This document shows positions 1-5,301 of a DNA stretch of 8,083 nt, in pieces (positions within the stretch are counted from its first letter, which is position 1; every line of letters begins with the position of its first letter). Source of the stretch: Bacteroidaceae bacterium. Its GTDB lineage: Bacteria; Bacteroidota; Bacteroidia; Bacteroidales; Bacteroidaceae. The notes beneath the pieces are model-generated. The model worked only from the letters and a program-made list of their open reading frames with translations, had not been told where the DNA came from and did no database searches. Where the stretch lies: assembly GCA_017383665.1 (NCBI GenBank), contig JAFNWA010000055.1, positions 1 through 8,083 on the forward strand. The letters run 5' to 3'. Both the position numbers and the translations under genes were made by a program.

Positions 1-229
1 ATACAGTGTTCTCTGATGTAGCATCCTTAACGATGAACTTGTCCTTAGGAGAACGACCTGTGTAAACACCTGTCATTACGTTTACTGCGCCAAGCTCTGT
101 AACCTGACCTACTTCAAAACCCTCAAGACCGGGCTTTGTCTCCTCTGCGAACAACTGCTCGTAAGAGGGATTGTGAAGAATCTCCACAGCACCGGTGATA
201 CCATACTTGGTAAGATCTAATGTTGCCAT
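1..229 (-). CDS. pckA: Phosphoenolpyruvate carboxykinase (ATP), N-terminal part, cut by the left edge
   Basis: Reading leftward from ATG at 229 gives 76 open codons to the window edge, beginning MATLDLTKYGITGAVEILHN. Residues 50-67 (NVMTGVYTGRSPKDKFIV) are the hallmark N-terminal motif of the ATP-dependent PEP carboxykinase family. Arg59 in GRSPKDK corresponds to the oxaloacetate-binding arginine (Arg65) of the E. coli enzyme. The enzyme is cytosolic and interconverts oxaloacetate plus ATP with PEP, CO2 and ADP. In fermentative Bacteroidales it is generally thought to run toward oxaloacetate, feeding the succinate/propionate route and conserving ATP. The ATP- and metal-binding domains lie outside the window. 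The start is supported by the family-typical N-terminus and by a perfect promoter about 100 bases upstream. The leader is AT-rich with no Shine-Dalgarno sequence, which is normal for the phylum. Confidence 0.95.
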   Translation of the reverse strand, partial: MATLDLTKYGITGAVEILHNPSYEQLFAEETKPGLEGFEVGQVTELGAVNVMTGVYTGRSPKDKFIVKDATSENTV

Positions 230-329
230 AATTCTTAAATAAATTATAAGTTAAAATTTCTTGTTTTTTCTCTCTTTATTTTGAGTGCTACGACACCTGT
301 TTGTCCAAAGTGCCGAAGTTCTCCAAGTG

Positions 330-360
330 CAAAGATATATTATTTTATTTAATGACCAAA
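330..360 (-). promoter_or_regulatory. Bacteroidota-type promoter of pckA
   Basis: On the minus strand the -33 element TTTG (360-357) and the -7 element TATCTTTG (337-330) are separated by exactly 19 bases. This matches the Bacteroidota primary-sigma consensus TTTG/TAnnTTTG without mismatch. Transcription should begin near 323-326, giving a leader of roughly 95 nt before the ATG at 229. The match and spacing are seen directly; the start point is inferred. Confidence 0.85.
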
Positions 361-362
361 AC

Positions 363-388
363 TAATTAAGGAAAAATTTCCGTAATTA
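363..388. promoter_or_regulatory. 26-bp near-perfect dyad, candidate activator site for pckA
   Basis: The left arm TAATTAAGGAAA (363-374) and right arm TTTCCGTAATTA (377-388) are reverse complements at 11 of 12 positions, with a two-base centre (AA). The site begins two bases upstream of the -33 box of pckA. Its centre is near -51 relative to the inferred start, a position typical of transcription activators. The symmetry is seen; the regulatory role is inferred. A CRP/FNR-family or other dimeric regulator would suit the geometry, but the protein cannot be named. Confidence 0.5.
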
Positions 389-590
389 CAGCAAAAAAGA
401 TAAAAAATGTCTGTTTTTGGTGCTTTTTGAACTGACTTTCAGTTACTGATTTGTCGCGTTTTGCCTGTTTTACCTGTTTTTTGTTGTCGCTTTGATATTG
501 AAAAACCTTGAGTTTGTTCTGTAAAAACAGTGAATACTGACATTTTGTATTTTTTATCTTTCGCAAGCTGTTTATGTAGTTTTTTTTCAA

Positions 591-624
591 TTTATATGTT
601 TTTGATATAAAATTATTATCTTCG
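591..624 (+). promoter_or_regulatory. Weak candidate promoter for the GH130 gene
   Basis: TATCTTCG (617-624) matches the Bacteroidota -7 box TAnnTTTG with one mismatch, a common variant. No TTTG sits at the ideal 19-base distance: TTTA (591-594) is 22 bases away and TTTG (601-604) only 12. A 7-bp inverted repeat, TATTATC (614-620) and GATAATA (629-635), overlaps the -7 box and the inferred start region and could be an operator. No better rightward promoter was found between 540 and 735. Confidence 0.35.
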
Positions 625-657
625 CGGTGATAATATCCTCTGTTCGTGGTATGAATT

Positions 658-692
658 GTCCCTCTTTAGGGGGCGAGCGGAGCGGAGGGGGT
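658..692. repeat. G-rich interspersed-type repeat in the GH130 leader
   Basis: The plus strand has a strongly purine/G-biased block in an otherwise AT-rich region. It runs from a small hairpin CCCT-CTTT-AGGG (660-671) into GGGGGCGAGCGGAGCGGAGG and a final G run (669-691). The 5' CCCTC (660-664) can alternatively pair with GAGGG (685-689). Blocks of this kind recur between genes in Bacteroidales as far as I recall, so I class it as a short interspersed repeat. It lies about 45 bases before the GH130 start, within the predicted transcript. Only one copy is present here. Confidence 0.5.
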
Positions 693-734
693 AAAAGCGA
701 ATAAAAACTACAATCAAATAAAACAATATAAACT

Positions 735-1706
735 ATGAGCGAGAAAATTAAAATGCCTTGGGAAGAGCGTCCCCAGGGATGTAACGATGTAATGTGGCGT
801 TATTCAAAGAACCCGGTTATCGACCGCTATGCAATCCCCACTTCCAACAGTATCTTCAACAGTGCTGTGGTTCCTTTTGGCGATGGCTATGCCGGTGTGT
901 TCCGCTGCGACAACAAGGCTGTACAGATGAATATTTTTGCAGGTTTCAGCAAGGACGGTATCAATTGGGAGATTGAGCATGAACCTATTGTGTTCAAGGC
1001 CGGAAATACCGACATGATTGAGTCGGAGTACAAGTATGACCCACGCGTGACATGGATTGAGGACCGCTACTGGATTACATGGTGCAATGGCTATCATGGC
1101 CCCACAATTGGTATTGCATATACATTCGACTTCAAGGAGTTCTTCCAGTGCGAGAATGCGTTCCTGCCATTTAACCGCAACGGTGTGCTGTTCCCCGAGA
1201 AAATCAATGGCAAGTATGCCATGCTGAGCCGCCCAAGCGACAATGGTCACACTCCTTTCGGTGACATATACATCAGCTATAGCCCCGACATGAAGTACTG
1301 GGGTGAGCACCGCTGTGTGATGAAAGTAACTCCATTCCCCGAGAGCGCTTGGCAGTGTACAAAAATTGGTGCCGGTTCTGTGCCCATCCTCACCGATGAG
1401 GGCTGGTTGCTATTCTATCATGGTGTAATCACCACCTGCAACGGTTTCCGTTACTCAATGGGTGCGGCTCTGCTCGACAAGAACGACCCTTCAAAGGTGC
1501 TTTACCGTACAAAACCATACTTGCTTGCTCCTGCTGCTCCATACGAGCTTGCCGGTGATGTACCCAATGTGGTGTTCCCATGCGCAGCCCTCCACGATGG
1601 CGACAAGGTTGCAGTCTATTATGGCGCTGCCGATACTGTTGTGGGCATGGCGTTCGGTTACATAAGTGAGATTATAGATTTCATGAAGAAGAATAGCTGT
1701 AAATAA
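735..1706 (+). CDS. GH130 beta-1,4-mannoside phosphorylase (UhgbMP / BT1033-like)
   Basis: A complete 323-residue protein of normal length for glycoside hydrolase family 130. It belongs to the five-bladed beta-propeller phosphorylases that cleave beta-1,4-mannosides with inorganic phosphate, releasing alpha-mannose 1-phosphate. The sequence is close to the gut-metagenome enzyme UhgbMP and to Bacteroides mannosyl-N-acetylglucosamine phosphorylases of the GH130_2 group. Shared stretches include the N-terminal PWEERP, TSNSIFNSAVVPFGDG, TWCNGYHGPTIG, SRPSDNGHTPFGD and AWQCTKIGAG. The catalytic aspartate is Asp102 in YDPRV (UhgbMP Asp104). The phosphate-binding residues match Arg148, Arg166, Lys210 and His229. 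There is no signal peptide, so it should be cytosolic, acting on imported mannosyl-GlcNAc or mannobiose. It stands alone, with no SusC/D, epimerase or transporter gene beside it, so the exact acceptor (GlcNAc from N-glycans or mannose) cannot be settled from context. The start is ATG at 735 after an A-rich leader. Confidence 0.93.
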   Translation: MSEKIKMPWEERPQGCNDVMWRYSKNPVIDRYAIPTSNSIFNSAVVPFGDGYAGVFRCDNKAVQMNIFAGFSKDGINWEIEHEPIVFKAGNTDMIESEYKYDPRVTWIEDRYWITWCNGYHGPTIGIAYTFDFKEFFQCENAFLPFNRNGVLFPEKINGKYAMLSRPSDNGHTPFGDIYISYSPDMKYWGEHRCVMKVTPFPESAWQCTKIGAGSVPILTDEGWLLFYHGVITTCNGFRYSMGAALLDKNDPSKVLYRTKPYLLAPAAPYELAGDVPNVVFPCAALHDGDKVAVYYGAADTVVGMAFGYISEIIDFMKKNSCK

Positions 1707-1738
1707 ATTCTAAAAAGCGAATCCCTTCGTTTTGGGGA

Positions 1739-1767
1739 GTGAGATTCTTCACTTCGTTCAGAATGAC
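1739..1767 (-). repeat. Interspersed repeat, GTCATTC...GAATCTC type
   Basis: Read on the minus strand it starts GTCATTCTGAACGAAGTGAA and ends GAATCTCAC. ATTCT and AGAAT at its ends can pair around an ACGAAGTG-type centre. Elements with this pattern are, to my recollection, scattered between genes in many bacterial genomes, including Bacteroidota. A related copy with the same terminal blocks lies inside the efflux operon at 5201-5234. Confidence 0.6.
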
Positions 1768-1780
1768 ATTTGAAATAGTT

Positions 1781-1814
1781 ACAGGGTGGCAAATCTGCCA
1801 CCCTGTTGCTTTTT
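1781..1814 (+). terminator. Rho-independent terminator downstream of GH130
   Basis: A perfect 11-bp stem ACAGGGTGGCA (1781-1791) and TGCCACCCTGT (1796-1806), with a 4-base loop AATC, is followed by TGCTTTTT. The tail is interrupted by GC, so it is not an ideal U-run. The hairpin starts 74 bases after the GH130 stop and is the strongest stem in the strip. On the opposite strand no U-rich tail follows, so it should act mainly on rightward transcription. Confidence 0.6.
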
Positions 1815-1815
1815 G

Positions 1816-1841
1816 CTTTAACCGCACTTCGTGCGCTTGAA
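1816..1841 (+). repeat. 26-nt direct repeat, copy 1
   Basis: This copy is identical over 26 bases to 1962-1987. It begins CTTTAACCGCAC and ends GTGCGCTTGAA. The core CGCAC-TTC-GTGCG is a small perfect hairpin. The two copies bracket a pair of inverted hairpin elements. Confidence 0.85.
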
Positions 1842-1865
1842 CCTGCTGTCGTTCATCATTTGCCT

Positions 1866-1892
1866 GTAGAGGCAGACCGGCGTGTCTGCCCA
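1866..1892 (+). repeat. Hairpin repeat GTAGRGGC..., copy 1 (forward)
   Basis: It begins GTAG and forms a 7-bp stem GGCAGAC (1871-1877) and GTCTGCC (1884-1890) around the loop CGGCGT. It is homologous to 1935-1961 read on the other strand: 19 of 27 positions are identical and all eight differences are transitions. Two of the changed stem pairs are compensatory. Confidence 0.75.
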
Positions 1893-1934
1893 ACACATTG
1901 GCTGTTGTTTCCGCGGGATTCCGTTCGCGGTTCC

Positions 1935-1961
1935 CGGGCGAACACATCGGTTCGCCCCTAC
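1935..1961 (-). repeat. Hairpin repeat GTAGRGGC..., copy 2 (reverse)
   Basis: On the minus strand it begins GTAGGGGCGAAC and pairs GGGCGAAC with GTTCGCCC, an 8-bp stem around a 6-base loop CGATGT. It is the inverted partner of 1866-1892. The two stand tail-to-tail about 42 bases apart, an arrangement like the paired REP units called BIMEs in enterobacteria. It directly abuts the second 26-nt direct repeat. Confidence 0.75.
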
Positions 1962-1987
1962 CTTTAACCGCACTTCGTGCGCTTGAA
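1962..1987 (+). repeat. 26-nt direct repeat, copy 2
   Basis: This is an exact second copy of 1816-1841. It is followed by TTGGCTGCGCTCGCGGT, whose final GCGGT can pair with ACCGC inside the repeat (1967-1971), so a larger hairpin of about 40 bases is possible here. Confidence 0.85.
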
Positions 1988-2006
1988 ACTTGGCTGCGCT
2001 CGCGGT

Positions 2007-2033
2007 AAAACACTAAAGCAAGCTTTGTGTTTT
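2007..2033 (-). terminator. Possible terminator of the efflux operon
   Basis: AAAACAC (2007-2013) and AAAGC (2015-2019) pair with GCTTT (2022-2026) and GTGTTTT (2027-2033), a 12-bp stem with one bulged T and a tight centre. On the minus strand it begins 19 bases after the RND transporter stop and its 3' arm ends GUGUUUU, so the U-run lies within the stem base. The sequence after it (ACCGCGAGC) is not U-rich, which weakens the call. Confidence 0.45.
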
Positions 2034-2051
2034 GCTCACTTGCACAAGTTT

Positions 2052-5000
2052 TCACCTTTCCCTTTTCAGTTTTACCCTCTCTTCGAGCCTTTGCATCCAC
2101 TCGTACCAATTGGGGATGTACAATGTTGCGACAAGGGTGTTGAGCAGCATGCCGAACACTACTGCCGCGCCAAGCGAGAGGCGTGCACCGGCTCCTGCAC
2201 CGTCGGCAAAGAGCAGCGGCATGACACCAAGTACAAAGGCAAGCGAGGTCATGAGGATGGGGCGCAAACGGACATGTCCTGCCTCGGCGGCACTGTGGCG
2301 TATGTCGTTGCCGCCTTTCCTGAAATCGCGTGCGAATTCCACAATGAGAATACCGTTCTTCGCGCTCAGGGCAATGAGCAGCACAATGCCTATTTCGGTG
2401 TATATGCTCACCGGTATGCCGGCAATCCAGCATCCGACGATTGCACCGAGCAGGGCAATAGGCACGCCCATGATGGCAGCGATGGGGCTTGTCCAGCTCT
2501 CGTACTGTGCGGCAAGCACAAGGTATGCGACAAGCAACGCAAGTGCCAATATTATCATTGTGTTTTGCCCGGCGGCCTGCTCCTGGAAAGCTACGCCTGT
2601 CCATTCATACCCGAACTCATCGCCAAGCTGTGCCTTGAACAGCCCGCCAACCTCTTCCATTACCTGGCTTGAACTATAGCCCGGTGCGCTGTTGGCTGTG
2701 ATGGTTGCGCTGTTGTACATGTTGTAGCGTACAAGCTGGTCGCTGCCAAGAACCTCGTCGGCTGTGACAAAGCTGCTGAACGGTACCATCTCGCCTTTGT
2801 CATTGGCAAGGCTCAGCTGCATGATGCTTTCAATGAGTTTCTGGTTCTGCTCGCTTGCCGACATCTTCACCTGCCAGATGCGTCCCAGCAGTACAAAGTC
2901 GTTGACATAGAGCGAGCCCATGTAATAACTCAGGGTGTAGAGAACATTGCCGATGTCGAGCCCCATGGATATGGCTTTGTCGCGGTCGATGTTGATGCGG
3001 TACTGCGGCACATCGGCTTCGAACGAACTGTTCATGGAGGCAATTGCCTTCTCGCTGCCATACTCCTGTGTAAGGGCATCGACTGCCTTCTGCAGTTCGG
3101 TCATGCCAAGTGCTTTGCGGTCCTCTATCTGCATCTGCAAGCCGCCTACATTGCCGATGCCGGGAATGGCAGGGGGGACAAAGGCGAAGCATTGTGCCTC
3201 TTCAATCTCAATGTATGCCTGGCGGTTGAACCGCTCGACAATAGCTGCTGCTGACTCGCCCTTTGCTTTGCGCTCGCTCCAGTCCTTGAGCACCACGAAC
3301 ACGCTTGCGGCATTGCTCTGCCTGCCGCTGTTCATTATGCTGAAACCGCTGATGCTGATGTTGGTTTTGACCTCGGGGTAGGATGATATGATTTTCTCTA
3401 CCTTGTCGGCAACGGCCTCGGTGCGCGAGAGTGAACTCGCCGGTGGCAGCTGTACGCTGACGATAAAATAGCCGTCGTCCTCGTCGGGGATGAATGTTGT
3501 GGGCTGTACCTTGAACAGGTAAACGGCTAGCGCAACCATTGCGGCAAAGCTTATTCCGGCTATCCACGCACGGCGCAATAGGAACGATACAATCCAATCG
3601 TAGCCTCTCTGCACAAAGTCATATGCTTTGTTGAAGCCACGGAAGAACCAATTTTTCTTCTTTTTCGTGGGGCGCAGCAACAGTGCACTGAGCGCAGGGC
3701 TCAATGTCAAGGAGTTGAAACCGCTGAGCAGGGTGGCTGTGGCTATGGTGAGCGCGAACTGTTTGTAGAGCTCGCCCGATATGCCACCAATCATAGTGGT
3801 GGGTATGAACACTGCCATCATCACAAGTACAACTCCAATGATGGGGCCGCTTATCTCCTCCATTGCCTTTTCAGTTGCTTCGCGTGGCGACAGCCCCTCC
3901 TCGTCAATGATGCGTGTGGCGTTCTCTACCACCACTATGGCGTCATCGACGACTATGGCTATGGCAAGTATAAGGCCAAAGAGGGTAAGCGTGTTTATTG
4001 TGAAGCCGAGCAGCAGCATGACAGCGAGTGTGCCGATGAGTGATACGGGGATGGTGAGGCAGGGGATGAGTGTCGCTCTCCAGTTCTGCAGGAAGAGGAA
4101 TATCACAAGTATAACCAACAATGTGGTCTCGAGCAGGGTGTAGAGTACCTCATGTATTGAACTGCGCACTACATCGGTGGTGTCAAGCGCAATCTGGTAC
4201 TCGACTTCGGGCGGAAAGGCTTCGGCCAATTCCTCCATCTTGGCTTTTACGGCTTTTGACACGGCAAGCGAGCTTGAACCGGGCGACTGATAGACTGCTA
4301 TTGCCGCAGTGGGCTTGCCGCGAAGCTTTGACGATGAGGAGTAGGTCTCGCTGCCGATCTCTATCTTTGCAATGTCACCAAGACGCAGCATGTCGGTGCC
4401 GTTATTGCGGATGACAATCTCCTCGAACTCCTTGGCATCGCTCAGGCGCCCCTGCACATTTAGAGTATATTGGAAGGCGTTGTCGGCGCTCTCATCGAGT
4501 GTCTGTCCCACATAGCCTGCAGACACGGCAAGGTTCTGCTTGCTGATGGCCTGATACACCTCGGCAGCCGAGATGCCTCGTATGCGCATTGCCTCGGGGT
4601 CGAGCCACACGCGCATGGAGTATTTGCCGGCACCCATAATCTCGGCACCGCCGACTCCCGGTGTACGGCTCAGCTGGTCGATAAGTTGTAGCTGTGCATA
4701 GTTCGAGAGGTAGAGTTGGTCATAGTTCTCGTCGCCTGTGAGGGTGATGAAGAGCACGATGTTGGTCGATTGTTTCTGCACCGTCACTCCCTGTTGGGTA
4801 ACTTCGCTCGGCAATGAACTGAGCGCAATGTTCACCCTGTTCTGTACCAGCACGGTTGCCATGTCAATGTCCGTGCCTACCTCGAATGTCACGGTGAGGC
4901 TGTATGTTCCCGATGAGGATGATGTGGAACTCATGTATAACATTCCGTCAACACCGTTGACCTGCTGCTCGATGGGGATTCCCACGGTTTGGGCAATGGT

Positions 5001-5171
5001 CTCGGCATTTGCACCGGGATAGACTGCCGTCACTTGCACGGTGGGTGGTGTTATGGAGGGGTATTGGTCTATCGGCAGCACAAATAGTGCAGCGCCGCCT
5101 GCCACAAGCAACAGCAGCGACAGCACTGTTGCAAAAATGGGGCGTTCAATGAAGAATTTGGAGAATTTCAT
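2052..5171 (-). CDS. RND (HAE1/AcrB-type) multidrug efflux transporter, inner membrane
   Basis: A full-length 1039-residue resistance-nodulation-division transporter; AcrB has 1049. It is the proton-driven inner-membrane engine of a tripartite pump that takes hydrophobic or amphiphilic compounds from the periplasm and inner-membrane leaflet. The N-terminus MKFSKFFIERPIFATVLSLL is canonical and includes TM1. The proton-relay residues are present: Asp409-Asp410 in AIAIVVDDAIVVVENATR (TM4), Lys938 in ALSAKNGILIVEFA (TM10), and Arg968 and Thr975 in RLRPILMTSLAF (TM11), equivalent to AcrB D407/D408, K940, R971 and T978. Two large periplasmic loops follow TM1 and TM7 (roughly residues 35-335 and 560-865), and the internal two-fold repeat of the family is intact. 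It is the third gene of the operon, 130 bases after the adaptor gene, so it is not translationally coupled. By-eye alignment suggests that only two of the six AcrB deep-pocket phenylalanines remain, so the substrate range need not match AcrB. Confidence 0.95.
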   Translation of the reverse strand: MKFSKFFIERPIFATVLSLLLLVAGGAALFVLPIDQYPSITPPTVQVTAVYPGANAETIAQTVGIPIEQQVNGVDGMLYMSSTSSSSGTYSLTVTFEVGTDIDMATVLVQNRVNIALSSLPSEVTQQGVTVQKQSTNIVLFITLTGDENYDQLYLSNYAQLQLIDQLSRTPGVGGAEIMGAGKYSMRVWLDPEAMRIRGISAAEVYQAISKQNLAVSAGYVGQTLDESADNAFQYTLNVQGRLSDAKEFEEIVIRNNGTDMLRLGDIAKIEIGSETYSSSSKLRGKPTAAIAVYQSPGSSSLAVSKAVKAKMEELAEAFPPEVEYQIALDTTDVVRSSIHEVLYTLLETTLLVILVIFLFLQNWRATLIPCLTIPVSLIGTLAVMLLLGFTINTLTLFGLILAIAIVVDDAIVVVENATRIIDEEGLSPREATEKAMEEISGPIIGVVLVMMAVFIPTTMIGGISGELYKQFALTIATATLLSGFNSLTLSPALSALLLRPTKKKKNWFFRGFNKAYDFVQRGYDWIVSFLLRRAWIAGISFAAMVALAVYLFKVQPTTFIPDEDDGYFIVSVQLPPASSLSRTEAVADKVEKIISSYPEVKTNISISGFSIMNSGRQSNAASVFVVLKDWSERKAKGESAAAIVERFNRQAYIEIEEAQCFAFVPPAIPGIGNVGGLQMQIEDRKALGMTELQKAVDALTQEYGSEKAIASMNSSFEADVPQYRINIDRDKAISMGLDIGNVLYTLSYYMGSLYVNDFVLLGRIWQVKMSASEQNQKLIESIMQLSLANDKGEMVPFSSFVTADEVLGSDQLVRYNMYNSATITANSAPGYSSSQVMEEVGGLFKAQLGDEFGYEWTGVAFQEQAAGQNTMIILALALLVAYLVLAAQYESWTSPIAAIMGVPIALLGAIVGCWIAGIPVSIYTEIGIVLLIALSAKNGILIVEFARDFRKGGNDIRHSAAEAGHVRLRPILMTSLAFVLGVMPLLFADGAGAGARLSLGAAVVFGMLLNTLVATLYIPNWYEWMQRLEERVKLKRER

Positions 5172-5200
5172 AATTGTCGGTTGTTTGGTGAAGTTAATTT

Positions 5201-5234
5201 GTCATTTCAACGACTGAGAAGGAGGAGAAATCTC
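5201..5234 (+). repeat. GTCATTTC...GAAATCTC interspersed repeat inside the efflux operon
   Basis: It starts GTCATTTCAACGAC and ends GAGAAATCTC. ATTTC (5204-5208) can pair with GAAAT (5227-5231). The terminal blocks GTCATT and AATCTC match those of the repeat at 1739-1767, so both appear to belong to one loose family. It sits in the spacer between the adaptor and transporter genes. Confidence 0.55.
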
Positions 5235-5255
5235 TTTGAATGTTGTTTGCATTGT

Positions 5256-5293
5256 AGGAGTTCCCTCGTCGCCACGCTCTGTCGGGATGAACT
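5256..5293 (-). repeat. Inverted partner repeat, hairpin inside the efflux operon
   Basis: On the plus strand it runs from AGGAGTTCCCTCG to GTCGGGATGAACT. GTTCCC (5260-5265) can pair with GGG (5284-5286) and AAC (5290-5292) around three bulged bases. On the minus strand it reads GTTCATCCCGAC...GGGAACTCC, the same layout as the repeat at 5201-5234 but in opposite orientation, so the two make an inverted pair. No U-run follows on the minus strand, so it is not a typical terminator. Confidence 0.5.
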
Positions 5294-5301
5294 GTGTGTA
5301 A

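Larger units (their letters stand above)
230..734. other. Divergent intergenic region between pckA and GH130
   Basis: This 505-base AT-rich stretch separates two divergently transcribed genes. From left to right it holds the pckA 5' leader (230 to about 323), the pckA promoter (330-360), a 26-bp dyad (363-388), an AT-rich stretch with no recognisable element (389-598), a weak candidate promoter for GH130 (591-624) and a G-rich repeat in the GH130 leader (658-692). Within the pckA leader the motif GCACTT(T)GGA occurs twice on the minus strand (329-321 and 313-304). I cannot assign a role to it. I see no convincing coding sequence in this interval. Confidence 0.7.
1707..2051. other. Convergent intergenic strip filled with short repeats
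   Basis: These 345 bases lie between the 3' ends of GH130 (plus) and the RND transporter gene (minus). They contain a GTCATTC-type repeat (1739-1767), the GH130 terminator hairpin (1781-1814), two 26-nt direct repeats (1816-1841 and 1962-1987), two homologous hairpins in opposite orientation (1866-1892 and 1935-1961), a further inverted repeat CCGCG/CGCGG (1911-1930) and a possible terminator for the efflux operon (2007-2033). The strip is more GC-rich than the other intergenic regions. I see no credible gene in it. Confidence 0.75.

Noticed and set aside
555..562. Second -7-like box (TATCTTTC) on the plus strand upstream of GH130
   Set aside because: No TTTG lies at the expected 19-base distance, and it sits about 170 bases from the start codon with no supporting feature.
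366..590. A 74-codon open frame on the minus strand between pckA and GH130
   Set aside because: It needs a TTG start, its composition simply reflects AT-rich DNA (Lys/Asn/Gln/Phe), it overlaps the pckA upstream dyad, and it shows no recognisable motif.
804..1310. A 168-codon minus-strand open frame inside GH130
   Set aside because: It is antisense to a gene with all family motifs intact, and nothing in it resembles a known protein.
1816..1987. Possible CRISPR array, because of the exact 26-nt repeats
   Set aside because: There are only two repeat copies, the interval of 120 bases is far too long for a spacer and is itself made of other repeats, and no cas gene is present.
1681..2604. A 307-codon open frame on the minus strand overlapping the RND gene end and the repeat strip
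   Set aside because: It is out of frame with the clearly real RND gene, rich in Arg/Cys/His as shadow frames are, and its 3' part runs through non-coding repeats.
1977..2679. Two long plus-strand open frames (231 and 215 codons) opposite the RND gene 3' end
   Set aside because: They are antisense shadows of a well-conserved coding region, with implausible composition and no promoter or family signature.
5260..5292. Terminator between adaptor and transporter genes
   Set aside because: The hairpin is imperfect and not followed by a U-run on the transcribed strand. The operon logic also requires read-through.
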